Origin: Dactylis glomerata
Taxonomy: Eukaryota; Streptophyta; Magnoliopsida; Poales; Poaceae
Length of the DNA: 64,000 nucleotides
Assembly: GCA_007115705.1 (NCBI GenBank)
Contig: QXEO01001835.1
Location: 175,157-239,156 of the forward strand
Direction: 5' to 3'
Both the position numbers and the translations under genes were made by a program. This document shows, piece after piece, positions 1 through 10,875 of this stretch. A model generated the notes under the pieces. It worked only from the letters and a program-made list of their open reading frames with translations. It made no database searches and was not told the DNA's origin. Each line of letters opens with the position of its first letter. Position 1 is the stretch's first letter.

Positions 1-1543
1 GGAGACTTACAAATGCTGAATGGAAGATTGTGGAGGGAAGATTACAGTTACGTTTAAGTAGTTGGAAAGGGAAGCTATTATCCATTGGAGGGAGGTTGGT
101 GCTCATAAATTCAGTACTGTCTAACATGGTGCTGTATATGTTATCCTTCTTCCTCTTGACAAAAGGAGTCTTGAATAGATTGGATTTCTTTCGATCAAGA
201 TTCTTTTGGCAGGGTGATAGCGAAAAGAAAAAGTATAGACTGGCTAAGTAGAGTATTGTTTGTACTCCCAACGACCAAGGGGGGCTAGGTATTCATGACC
301 TTGAGGTCAAAAATACAGCCCTTCTTGGTAAATGGCTCTTCAGATTACTTACTGAGGATGGGATTTGGCAAACAATACTTAGACAGAAATATGTTGGCTC
401 TAAAGTGGTGTCACAGGTTCTGTGGAAACCTGGTGATTCACACTTCTGGGCTGGACTAATGGCTACGAAGAAATTCTTCTTTGGCCATGGATCATTTTCA
501 ATTAGGGATGGATCAGAGATTCGGTTTTGGGAGGATAAGTGGCTTGGTAATGCTTCCCTCCGAGAACAGTATCCGGTTTTGTACGCCATTGTGCGTCATA
601 AGGGTGATACGCTCGCCCAAGTATTGGGGTCTAATCCCCCAAACGTGACGTTCAGAAGGACTTTATTCGGCCCTAGACTTGTTAATTGGGAGGCATTGCT
701 TTTGCGATTGGCTAATATCCAATTAGCTTCTGGAAAAGATATATTCCGATGGAACCTACATGAGAATGGTAAATTCTCGGTAGCTTCCATGTACAATGCA
801 CTGATTCTACCGGATATGCCAGTCTATGACAATAAGAAAATCTGGAAGATGAAAATACCTCTTAAAAACAAAATATTTGCATGGTATTTACGTCGAGGGG
901 TTATTCTTACTAAAGACAATCTTATCAAGCGCAATTGGCATGGAAATAAAACATGTGTTTTTTGTTCACAAGATGAGACAATTAAACATTTGTTCTTCCA
1001 TTGTAACTTTGCTCGTTCTATATGGTCAGTCATCCAGGTAGCTTCTGGCTTGTATACCCCTACTAGTATTGCCAATATCTTTGGGAATTGGTTACATGGT
1101 ATAGATTACAAATATATGATTCTCCTAAGGGTGGGAGCGATGGCTTTGATTTGGTCGCTATGGCTATGTACAAATGACAAAGTTTTTAATGATAAAAATT
1201 GCTCTCTCTTGCAGGTGATCTATCGTCGTACCAGAACATTCCGGGTTTGGTTGCAGCTTCACCGTTTGGAGGATCACGACCTCTTTATGGAGGTGTGTAC
1301 GAGGCTAGAGGACACTGCGAGACATCTTTTCTCTCAGCATGGTTGGCAACATAATATTCGGATTGGTCCACCAGACCCATAGGCGTCTTACACTTTCTCA
1401 TTATGATATATAATTCGCCTTTTTTTATATTTCGTTATGGTTTGAACTTATGTATGGAGCGGCTATGTGCATTCTGTTATGCAGAGGCCGGGTGTAATAC
1501 TGCTTAAACCTTTAAGTAATAAAAAGCCCATTATCGAAAAAAA
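1..1543 (+). mobile_element. 3' end of a LINE (non-LTR retrotransposon)
   Basis: The window opens inside the reverse-transcriptase ORF of a LINE. After the ORF stop there is about 150 bp of 3' UTR with an AATAAAA-like stretch near 1518-1526, closing in a short A-run at 1537-1543, as expected for a LINE tail. The 5' part lies outside the window. No target-site duplication can be tested because only one end is visible. Confidence 0.8.
3..1382 (+). pseudogene. LINE ORF2 C-terminal part: RT connection region plus zf-RVT zinc finger, with in-frame stop
   Basis: The frame is open from the window edge to a stop at 1380-1382 except for one TAG at 249-251. The N-terminal visible part (WKGKLLSIGGRLVLINSVL) is the stretch that follows the reverse-transcriptase palm in plant LINEs. 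The middle (DGSEIRFWEDKWLG) and the zf-RVT finger at about 954-1006 (CVFC, then a HxxxHC-like end) are typical of plant LINE ORF2 C-termini. The protein would reverse-transcribe LINE RNA at the nicked target. The TAG sits where relatives usually have tryptophan in a LAKW motif, so a single G-to-A change explains it. With that stop the product would be truncated, so I call it a pseudogene. Seen: motifs and stop. Known: family architecture. Inferred: the W-to-stop history. Confidence 0.85.
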
Positions 1544-2807
1544 TTGCCTTGAACATGATTTTCAGGGTTTATCGTGTCTTCCTTATGTCGCATTTTTGGG
1601 AAAGCTTGCAGTCGATTACTTTGGTTTTTGCTAAATTTCTCACTACTTTCATAAATTATTCAATAAGTAACTTAAATACACCTATAAATAATAAACAAAT
1701 ATGCACATATTAAGTTTTCTGAAGTATGAGTTTGTATTTTATTACTCATTCAATATGCATTATTGTTAGATTACAAATATTAATGTAGGACCATATATCC
1801 GCTATATATCTCAATATTTTTCAAATGTTAAAAAATTTAATTTAAGTACACCTCAAATGACTACAAACCTTCATGTAGTTAACCAACAGTTAAATATTCT
1901 ATAGTGAAAGTTTTATTAATCTACAATTATTGGATTTCAAAACAAGGACCTTGGTAGATGTTGATGACAAGTAACTTTATCTGAGATTGATAAACGTTCT
2001 AGGAGCTTGGTAGATGTTAAATTTCAGCATGAGAGAGTGTGGTTCTTGGAACCATCGGACTTTGTAAGCATGTTTGCCCGGATTGAATAAAATCGATATT
2101 TTCCCCTAAGAAGTAATTTTCTGCGGTATTATTTATGCAAACATATATATAGGACATGACATGAAAGATTATTTTTATAGCAAAAAAAACTTATTGGCCT
2201 TTTTCCGAGTACCGTGAAACCTGCATTTAAACGCGAGCAGGTGTAATTCGTTGCAGACGCACAGGCGTATGCACGCAGTCCACGCTATGAACAGCTTTGT
2301 TTTTCGAAGTCACCTGCCAACCTGTTTTGGTGGTACTGTACTCTTAGCGTTGAGTGCTTTGAGCGGCTCACGGCGTAGCAGGGGCGGAGCTCCCAGAGGG
2401 CAAGGTAGGGGGCTGCCCTATTATCATTTTCTATAAAATCTACATATCTTGTCTTTTTTATGTATATAATTTTTGCTATTTTCTGCTAAGTAAAGTGGAC
2501 TTTTTAGTCGTATAAGAATTTGGATTTAGACATTTAAATAGGGAAATGAAAGCTTTGGAGAAGACTCACAACTTTCATGTTTTGATTTATATCATTTGGC
2601 ATCATCTTTGGGAAGACTTTTGATAATTTATAAGAACTATCTTGGAAGGGAGAAATTTTAGAAGACTCTGAATTTCACCGCAATGAGAGGCTACTTCCCG
2701 CTTTGTCTAATATCCATCTAACAAATCAAAGTATAAAAGAAAAACTTGTCCACTATTATAACTATTAATATATTCTTCCTAATAAATATAATAGAATTCG
2801 AAATTGC
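1544..2807. other. AT-rich intergenic DNA, no gene recognised
   Basis: No reading frame here has a recognisable domain. A CAGGGGCGGAGC string near 2379-2390 resembles the outer end of some grass hAT-type elements, but I found no matching opposite terminus, so no element is called. The rest is AT-rich unique-looking sequence. Confidence 0.4.
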
Positions 2808-2831
2808 TAGTTCTCAGCTAGCTGAGAACTA
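2808..2831. repeat. Perfect 24-bp palindrome
   Basis: Twelve bases (TAGTTCTCAGCT) are followed directly by their exact reverse complement. The sequence just downstream (GTGCTCAGTCAACT) repeats part of the CTCAG theme. It may be the terminus of an unclassified element whose body is the repeat-rich block to 3640; that link is inference. Confidence 0.8.
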
Positions 2832-3064
2832 TCTTAGTGCTCAGTCAACTCACATGTCGTCCGATTTCTTTTGTCGCTAAGATTGGTGATTGTCCGGCTG
2901 GCCCGTTTGTCTTCTTTTTTCTGTCTTGGGCCATGTATTGTTTCGGTGGGCTGCTAGTGTTGTTGCACCTGTAGCTCTTGCGGGTCTATATTCATTTTCT
3001 TTGTTATACGCTATCTTTCACAAGGAATTTGGCATGTGCATGTTATTTTTCTCTGACTAAAGTT
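2832..3064. other. Unassigned spacer between palindrome and degenerate repeat
   Basis: A mixed-composition stretch with no open frame of note and no recognised motif. It may belong to the same unclassified element as the flanking palindrome and repeat block. Confidence 0.3.
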
Positions 3065-3640
3065 TTTGCAGCTGCAACTAGGTTACTACGGAGACTTTTT
3101 AGTTGAAAGGGGTAGTTTTTAGTTGCAATTGAAGCTGTAACCGAGTCCAAGTGGGGTTAAAACTAAGGTTTTCAGTTGCAAGCGGTTTGTAACTGAGTAT
3201 TTTTTTCAGTTATGAGCGGAATTGCAACTGAGATGATTTTTTCGAGATGCAAATGAGATTTTCCAATTGCAAGCGAATATGTAACTGAGTATTTTTTTTT
3301 GTTACAAACGGGGTTGTAACTGAGATATTTTTTTTAGATGCAAATGAGATTTTCCAATTGCAAGCAAATTTGTAACTGCGTATTTTTTTCAGTTGCAAAC
3401 GGGGTTGTAATTGAGATTTTTTTCCCACTTGCAAGTGTAGTTGCAACTGATATTTTCGCAGTTCTGAATAGGGTGGTAACTAAGATATTTTAGTTGCAAA
3501 TATAGTTGTAACTGATACTTTTTCAGTTGCAAGTAAGCTTACAACTGAGATATTCTAGTTACAAGTACAGTTGCAACTGAGTAAATATGTTTTTAAATGC
3601 CTTTTTAAGTGTGTTGTAACTGAGATTTGGTTGCACAACC
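3065..3640. repeat. Degenerate tandem repeat of the GTTGCAACTGAGAT type
   Basis: About a dozen diverged copies of a unit built from (A)GTTGCAA, a short variable part, GTTGTAACTGAG and a T-rich run. Steps between successive AACTGAG-like cores are mostly 29-38 bp, with some near 56, giving a secondary step of about 89 bp in the middle. Any open frame here only reflects the repeat. Confidence 0.7.
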
Positions 3641-3896
3641 ATTTTTAATTTTTTTGATACTGTTTTTTCGGTTCATATTATGATGCTGAGTAACTTATAA
3701 GGTATTACAAAAAAAACTGTGAAGTAAGTCCATAACGCATCAACTCTGTAAGGTACAACGTAAAAGTTCCCTCGCATGCATGTCGCGTCGCATTGCACAC
3801 GATCGAAAATTGTACACATACATGTCTTCCCGGTTTTATCATGTTAGCGCGTGTGACGGCCGCATGAGCTGGACTGGCCGGCTGAGCAAGAGCAAA
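3641..3896. other. Flank of the CACTA element, no gene recognised
   Basis: Unique-looking sequence up to the CACTA terminus. The three bases just before the terminus are AAA, which could be one half of a 3-bp target-site duplication, but the opposite element end is missing so this cannot be tested. Confidence 0.4.
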
Positions 3897-4345
3897 CACT
3901 ACAGCACACAGCCAAGGGGCCGACGGTCCCGAGCCGTCGGCATAGCCACAGCTCCTGTCGGCACAGGCTGTGCCGACGGCCGCCGTCGGCACAAGGCCGT
4001 CAGGCTACGCGGGCGTCGGGCGAGGCCAGTTGGCCGTCGGCACAGACCCAGCCGTCGGCACAGCCTAAGAGGCGACGGCAAGGCCTCGCCGTCGGCACGA
4101 ACGGCCGTCGACACAGACGAATGAGGGCCCCACTTGGACTAACGGACGGCGGCAGCTATGCCGACGGCATTGCCGTCGGCACAACTCAACTGAATTTTTC
4201 GCGCGAAAAAAATTCCAGCTGCCTTTTCCTGCTCGTTCGCGCGCAAAATTCTGGGGCCACCTGTGCCGACGGCATTGCCGTCGGCATAGCCCCTGCCATA
4301 TGGCACACGCCAGGGCTATGCCGACGGCAATGCCGTCGGCACAGG
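3897..4345. repeat. CACTA 3' terminus and subterminal repeat region
   Basis: After CACTACAGC, the motif GCCGTCGGCA and its complement TGCCGACGGC occur many times in both orientations. The clearest are palindromic pairs at about 4157-4182, 4264-4288 and 4318-4342, where TGCCGACGGCA meets TGCCGTCGGCA. In En/Spm-type elements the TNP1/TnpA-like protein binds subterminal repeats of this kind; that role is family knowledge, not shown here. Confidence 0.85.
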
Positions 4346-4429
4346 AGGTGCCCAGTTTCTTTTTTCTGCTTCTGGACATAAATAGCACATAATCATCAGA
4401 ACAAATTACTGTATATATTGATAGCAATT

Positions 4430-4625
4430 TACAACACATATAGCATCACATCATCATCACACAAATAGCATCATCATCACACAAATAGCATCATCATCAT
4501 CGTCACATCAAGAGTATCATTACATAACACAATGTAGCACATGAAGAGTATGAGCACATAGACAATGTAGCAGTAGCATCATATCCATACACAAAGTAGC
4601 AAGATAGCATCATCGTCGACAAGAG
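4430..4625. repeat. CATCATCACA-rich low-complexity stretch
   Basis: Irregular copies of ATAGCATCATCATCACACAA and AGTATGAGCACATA follow each other inside the CACTA 3' non-coding part, between the subterminal repeats and the end of the TNP1-like gene. It is probably 3' UTR or spacer of the transposon. Confidence 0.6.
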
Positions 4626-4633
4626 GAGACCTA

Positions 4634-7428
4634 CTACGGGAAATCGAATTCGTCGTGCGTCAAATCAGGCTCCCGATGGCCGGCCTGGCCAACGGAAGTA
4701 GAATCACCACCAGAAGCAGGAGAACGGCGGCTAGGGTGAACCGGTGTGATGTCGCGCGACACACTCGGGGAAGCACGACCAAAGTATCGGTTCCCCGAAC
4801 CTCTCGTTCCCTACATGTTTGAGCAATAGTTAGTTACTTAGAACAGGAAACTGTAACAAGTGGGCTGACACAGAACATACCGGGGTGCTTGCGTAGTAGG
4901 TGCGAGCAAAATCTTCCCTCGATGGGCACAAGGGCACCTCCTCCGGAAGAGGTGGTCGCTCCATGCTCACGGGGATCCTCTCTCCAGTGCGTAAGAAGTG
5001 TTGCAGCGCCTACAAGATAGGTTAGATGTTAGGCATTGCATAAATAAAAGTTCAAAAAAGAGGAAGTGGGACTTGTCATGTTTTGCAACTATAAAGATGA
5101 AACTTACATCATCCGATGCCAGTATGTACTGGTGGTAGGCATTTTTCTGAGCCTTGTACTCCTCATGCTACCTCAAATAATCCGCATACATGGCATCATA
5201 GGCCGCATCGAAAGCACGCTACAATATCATACATAATCATTGTGGTGAACTTAGCCATATTCATGAATGAATGTCGAAAAGAGGACGTTAATGAAAAGAC
5301 TTACATCGCGACGAGGCTGTGACGGAGGCGCGATAGGGGGGTGGTCGGCGGTGTGGGTAGACTTGATCTGCGTGAGGGACCTCGTAGGGCATATCACCGA
5401 GCTAAGAATCTTCGTACGGCCATGCTCCATGCCGTGCCCCGCCACCATCACCGCCACCTCATCGGTCTCCTCCTCAAGTGGGTCATCCACCTCCGGATGG
5501 AAACCCTTGAACACCGTGCAGTACTTGTCCAACTTCTCGCCGGCCTCGCCAAAGTACTCGGGAAGTGAGGGCTGCGGCTCGCTCAGATTAGGAGTCTTCA
5601 GCTTCATATGCTGCCACGCATACGTCTCGGTAACAGGCCTCCCGAGTTTTTTCTCCCGCATCGCCAAAGAAATGTTATGTCTATGAAGAAGGAACATGAG
5701 GGGAAATAAATGCAGGTTGTTCCATTCATATGTACCAACTCCTCTCTGTAGCGATCGGTGCTGCGGCTTCCCGCACTGTGTGTTCCCTCGGAGCCGCGGT
5801 TGTCCCTGTTCCGCTCGCTCACGGCCGTGAACTCTTCGTCCATGCCAAGCCACCTCCTAGCCAACGCCTCAAATGCCTCATCTTTATTGCGACACCACTC
5901 AGGCATAACCTGAAACATCAAAACTCATTTGAAGAACAGATAATGCAATTGCAACTTAGCAAAAACATAGAATCTCATTGACAATGTACTTACACTCCTG
6001 TAAGCATCCAACGTCATCTCAGGTGGCTCCGCGATATTATCACGCTTCTTGACCCTCTTGCCTTGATCAGCCATGTAGTGAGCGATGCAAGTATGCTTCT
6101 GATTGTACCACTGCTGCCGTGTCAACCTCCGACAAGCCCTAAGGAGGACCCCATCCGCCATGGCCCGATCCTCCTCCTCCACCCTATAATGGGCCTGCAA
6201 TTATGCATCATACAAAATTGTGAGAGGTATGAGTTAGCACAGTGTGGTCATGAACTATGAACAAAACTCAAGAAGTATGCTTTACCCAGAACTTAGTGAT
6301 CACGGCGTCAGCAGCGCTAGCAAAGCCCGGGGAAGGCGGGCCGTGAACTCTTCGTCCATGCCAAGCCACCTCCTAGCCAACGCCTCAAATGCCTCATCTT
6401 TATTGCGACACCACTCAGGCATAACCTGAAACATCAAAACTCATTTGAAGAACAGATAATGCAATTGCAACTTAGCAAAAACATAGAATCTCATTGACAA
6501 TGTACTTACACTCCTGTAAGCATCCAGCGTCATCTCAGGTGGCTCCGCGATATTATCACGCTTCTTGACCCTCTTGCCTTGATCAGCCATGTAGTGAGCG
6601 ATGCAAGTATGCTTCTGATTGTACCACTGCTGCCGTGTCAACCTCCGACAAGCCCTAAGGAGGACCCCATCCGCCATGGCCCGATCCTCCTCCTCCACCC
6701 TATAATGGGCCTGCAATTATGCATCATACAAAATTGTGAGAGGTATGAGTTAGCACAGTGTGGTCATGAACTATGAACAAAACTCAAGAAGTATGCTTTA
6801 CCCAGAACTTAGTGATCACGGCATCAGCAGCGCTAGCAAAGCCCGGGGAAGGCGCAGCCTCAAAGACCGCCCAAGTGTAGGCTAGCTTCCTATCGCCGCC
6901 GGCAACCGGAGTGTAATAGCCCGGCCAAAACTTCTGGATCAAAGTTCCAATCAAGCTCGCGGGCTGGCGAATTCCCTTAGCATATGTCCAATTGCTGCAA
7001 AATATTCAAACTTTAGTTATGACCAAAATGAAATTACATGTAAAAAATTAAACTTACTCTTTCTTGCCCGGTTTGAGGAGGGATTTCCCCTCCTCGGTAG
7101 TAGGCTCCGTGGCCACATCAGGGACACGGGCTTCCCCACGAGTCCGCATCTTCTTCGGAGCCATCGCCCGCTCAGTCTCCTCGTCCATAGTGTCCTCCAT
7201 CTCCACCTCCGCATCAGGAGACTCCGACCTAGCGGACTGGGAAGCCATGTCGCCAGAAGCAGAGGGTATCTCCTCCTCCAGAAAGAAAGGTGCATCTCCT
7301 CCACCTCGTCCATGTCCTCCACCTCCACCTTCACCTCGTCCTCGTCCTCCCTCACGTCCACTACGGGTAACCTTCTGCTGGCGAAGGGTATTCATCAAGG
7401 ACGAGGTTGATTGCTTCCCTTGGCTCAT
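4634..7428 (-). pseudogene. TNP1-like CACTA protein (Transposase_24 / Ptta-En-Spm family), broken
   Basis: A multi-exon minus-strand gene. The likely start ATG is at 7428 (MSQGKQSTSS), followed by a Gly/Arg-rich and then an acidic segment. The next exon (about 6790-6993) has GTLIQKFWPGYYTPVAGG and AYTWAVFEAA, typical of the family. Later exons hold MTLDAYRS, NKDEAFEALARRWL and HSAGSRS, the usual Transposase_24 tail. GT-AG introns can be read at 4811-4880, 5010-5107 and about 5219-5304. The final exon ends DEFDFP then TAG at 4634-4636. In the family this protein binds subterminal repeats and helps transposition. It is damaged: an in-frame TAG at 5168-5170 (apparently from Trp) and a 516-bp duplication that repeats two exon regions. 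Exon limits are my reading and are approximate. Confidence 0.75.
5823..6854. repeat. 516-bp direct tandem duplication inside the TNP1-like gene
   Basis: Copy 1 is 5823-6338 and copy 2 is 6339-6854. Only a few substitutions are seen (for example CAACG at 6010-6014 versus CAGCG 516 bp later, and GGCGTCAGC versus GGCATCAGC). The unit contains the MTLDAYRS exon and parts of both neighbouring exons, so it interrupts the gene's exon order. Near-identity implies it is recent. Confidence 0.9.
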
Positions 7429-7624
7429 ATTGGTCAATCACCTGCATTGAGAAAGAGTGAACAAGTTAGCATACAGACATATTGCAATTAAATTAGATAG
7501 TAAGCATGAAAAGTTGAAGACATAACAAAATGTAGACAATGTCACTATTGCAATTAAAAAGCATGTTGTAAATTAGATAGTAAGCATGAAGAGTTGTAAA
7601 TTTGATACTAAGCATAAAAGACTC

Positions 7625-9252
7625 TCACCTAGAATCATCACTCTCATAATTAGGCATTGGGTTCTCATTATCATTATCACTGTCACTATCACGTGAGTAC
7701 TGAGGCTCATCATTGTCGCACGGTGGAGGCTCATCATCGATGCCATTTTGCGCATGGTACTTGGTGAGCATCTCTATGTCCTTTAGGTTCACCACTGTCT
7801 CACCAGGAATTTGGGCTTCGTTCTCGAGGTCCTCAAGACCAATTTGTATTTCAAAGTCCCCGAAGTTCTCTAGCTCTTGATAGAAAATTCCCTCATATGT
7901 TACAGGGTCAATGTTGTTGTAATCATCGTCGGATGGCATGGGTAGCTTACCATGTGGAGAAACCTTGAACACAACTTCCCAGCCCTTGAGTTCCTCTTTC
8001 TGACATGGATATGACAAATAATAAACTTGCTTGGCTTGATGAGCCACAATGAAGACATCGGCTCCGCTATAGGTGGTTGAAGGCCTAACTTCAACTAACC
8101 CAATGGAAGGGGTGCTTCTTTGTCCACCGTGTGGGTCAAACCAGTGGCATCGGAAGACAACGAGCTTGAGTTCTATGTTTGTCATATTAAACATCAGCTC
8201 GTATACGTTCTCTAACCTTCCATAGTAATCAGTGCCATCGGCTCCTTTGGTCCAGACCCCAGTATTTATAGTTTTTGCATTAGGGCGGTTCTTCTGGTGA
8301 AACTCTGTATGGAAGCGATACCCATTCACATCATACTTCTCATACACAGTGACTCTACGGTTACAACCCTGGGAAACACATCTTAACTCATCCGTCATCT
8401 GAACGTTGGGATCAGCTCCCTACAAATGGGTTTGTGCATTGCATTAGTTACGTGTAATAAGAGGGCCAAGTGAAGGATTGCAAGGTAAAAGGGATAGGCT
8501 AGAATTTACTTGTTCGCTGAACCAAGTCACAAATTTTTTCTTTCCAGGGGCACCCTCTTTCAGAAGAGTGTCCAACTCCGCGGGAGACGGATCCCTCGTT
8601 CCCGACCACTGTTCATCTTGGAATTGGCTAAAAGGAGAAAATATGTATTAGACGGAAACTAAGTTACTTATTGCAAAGTAATTTGTTCACCATTTTACCT
8701 GATAAAATTGAGCACTTCTTGCATGTTCATAAGCACATAGAGCATTATGCATTCATTCTCTTCCCTGGTCAACATATGCCATTTTGCGCCACCGGCCTTG
8801 CCACTGGGATATTGGAAGAGGCTAAGCTTCGGGTCATTCTTGGGCTCATCAACATTGTACCGAGAGACAGGGTTATGCATAGTGGGAACATCATCGGCAT
8901 AGTATGTTGTCGTGGCAGCTGCCATCTCCTCGAGTTGAGTTGCCTCAGCTATGCATGCTTCAATCTTATTTTTGTTTCCACATTTGTATCGAATATACTT
9001 AAACTCTCTCTCAATACAGAACTGCCAACGATACTGCACCGGTCCACCCAAGAGTGCCTCATTCGCGAGATGCACAATGAGATGTAACATCGGAGTAAAG
9101 AAACCTAGGGGAAAGATCATCTCTAACTTGCATAGCAACTCCGGCACTAGATCATGCAGCTTCTCAATAGCGAGGGGACAAATCTGCTTAGCATAGAGCG
9201 TGCGGAAGAAATGGCTCAACTCCGCAAGCACTCGCCAGACATTCTCGGGAAG
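7625..9252 (-). pseudogene. TNP2 transposase, C-terminal part (DUF4218 and DUF4216 regions)
   Basis: Minus-strand 3' portion of the CACTA transposase gene. From 9252 downward the frame reads ENVWRVLAELSHFF, then a DUF4218-type block (FPLGFFTPMLHLIVHLANEA, GGPVQYRW) to about 8699, where a GT donor follows. A short exon near 8520-8630 holds GTRDPSPAELDTLL. The last long exon (7625-8420) holds a DUF4216-type block (NTGVWTKG, YYGRLENVYEL, VVFRCHWFD, QVYYLSYP) and an acidic C-terminus ending at TGA 7625-7627. TNP2 is the catalytic transposase that cuts CACTA ends. This part is cut off from its catalytic domain by the LTR complex inserted between 9252 and 22099. Confidence 0.8.
9248..9252. repeat. 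Left target-site duplication (GGAAG) of the LTR complex
   Basis: GGAAG directly precedes the LTR end at 9253 and is repeated at 22099-22103 directly after the other end. In the minus frame it completes TNP2 codons on both sides, which confirms the insertion point. Confidence 0.9.
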
Positions 9253-10875
9253 TGCTGACTCGGTTATGGCGCCAGAAAATAGCTGTGGCGTGTAGATGAT
9301 GTGGAGCAGACGTCCTTGTGCGTGGTGATTGACCAGCCCGTTGGGAACCCCAAGAGGAAGGTATGATGAGTGTAGCGGCTAGTTTTCCCTCAGTTAAGAA
9401 ACCAAGGTTTATCGATCAGGAGAAGAGAGACGGTGACGACTGAAGGTGTTTGTGGAACCTGCACACACACAAACAAATACTTTGTCCCCAACTTGCGATG
9501 AGGTTGCCAATCTCATCGGTTTGCTTGAAACAAAGGTTATGAGTGTATCGAGTGGAAAACAATAGTAATATGCGAGTAAAGTAAACAATGTGGGAAAAGT
9601 AAACAGGTGATTGCAATATGATTAAAATAGGACCGGGGTCCACAGTTCACTAGTGGTGTCTCTCCATAGATAAAATAACATGCTGGGTAAACAAATTACA
9701 GTTGGGCAATTGATAGAATAAAGATAACGTGATATGTCAAGAAGATCACTATGAGATTTACTCTGGGCATTACAACAAAATACATAGACCGCCATCCAAC
9801 TGCATCTATGACTAATAATCCACCCCCAGGGATATCATCCGAACACCCCGAAAGTATTAAGTTGCGAACAACAGATAATTGCATTAAGCAAAGTGTGTAA
9901 TGTAAACAAAGCATATGCCCTTGAGCATATGAATGTTGTTTTCTCCCTAGTAGCAACAGCACATCTACCACCTTAGAGGTTTCTGTCACTCCCCCAGGTG
10001 AAATAGAGGCATGAACCCACTATCGAGCATAAATACCCCCTCTTGGAGTCACTAGCAACTACTCGGCCAAGATAGCTACTAACAACGGAGAGCATGCAAG
10101 ATCATAAACAACATAGAGATAACAAAAGATATAATTCAGTACAGCAACTTAATCATAAACACCAATATTCATCGGATCCCAACAAACCAACATCATACAA
10201 TTACATAACGGTGATCTCAATCATGTAGGGCAGCTCATGAGATCTAAACATGAAGCACATGGTGGAGAAGACAACCATCTAGCTACTGCTATGGACCCAT
10301 AGTCCAAGGTAGACTACTCACTCATCGCTCCGGAGGCAAGCATGGCGATGAAGAAGACCTCCAGTGGCGATTCCCCTCTCCGGCAGGGTGCCGGGAAGAG
10401 CTTCTGGACCCTCCCGATCTTCGGGTCGACGGCGGCGGCGGATCGCGATGTATTCTGGAAAACTGATCGGGCCCTTAGGTTTTTCTCGTCAGGGGGTATA
10501 TATAGGCGAAAGGGCGATGTCAGAGGAGGGGCCACGGCCCCTCACACGGGCCCGGCGCGGCCAGGGGGTAGGCCGCGCCGCCCCTGTGTGTGGGGGCCAC
10601 GTGGCCCCCCTCCGTCAGGTCTTCGGATGTTTGGGAGCTTCCCCGTGAAATATGACTTCAGGAACTTGTTTCGTCCAATTCCGAGAATATTTCCTGTGTA
10701 TCACTTCTGAAACACAAAAACAGCAGAAAACAGGAAACTGGCACTGTGGCACTTCGTTAATAGGTTAGTTCCGGAAAATGTATAAAAGTACCACTAAGTG
10801 TAACGAAACAATAGGCAAATGGTGTAAAACAAAGCATGGAGCATCAAAAATTATAGATACGTTTGAGACGTATCA
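9253..10875 (-). repeat. LTR A (3' LTR of the complex)
   Basis: 1623 bp from TGCTGACTCGG to CGTATCA on the plus strand, i.e. TG...CA in the element's own direction. By eye it differs from LTR C at only a few positions and from LTR B at about ten, mostly G-to-A or C-to-T changes. Confidence 0.9.

Noticed and set aside
2379..2420. A hAT transposon end (CAGGGGCGGAGC)
   Set aside because: No opposite terminus, no 8-bp target duplication and no transposase found.
3780..4439. Overlapping Arg/Ala-rich frames in the CACTA 3' end
   Set aside because: They are translations of the GCCGTCGGCA subterminal repeats and occur on both strands.
10314..10710. Overlapping frames on both strands within the LTRs (also in LTRs C and D)
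   Set aside because: They lie in the GC-rich LTR core, overlap each other and lack domains. They are absent or broken in LTR B.
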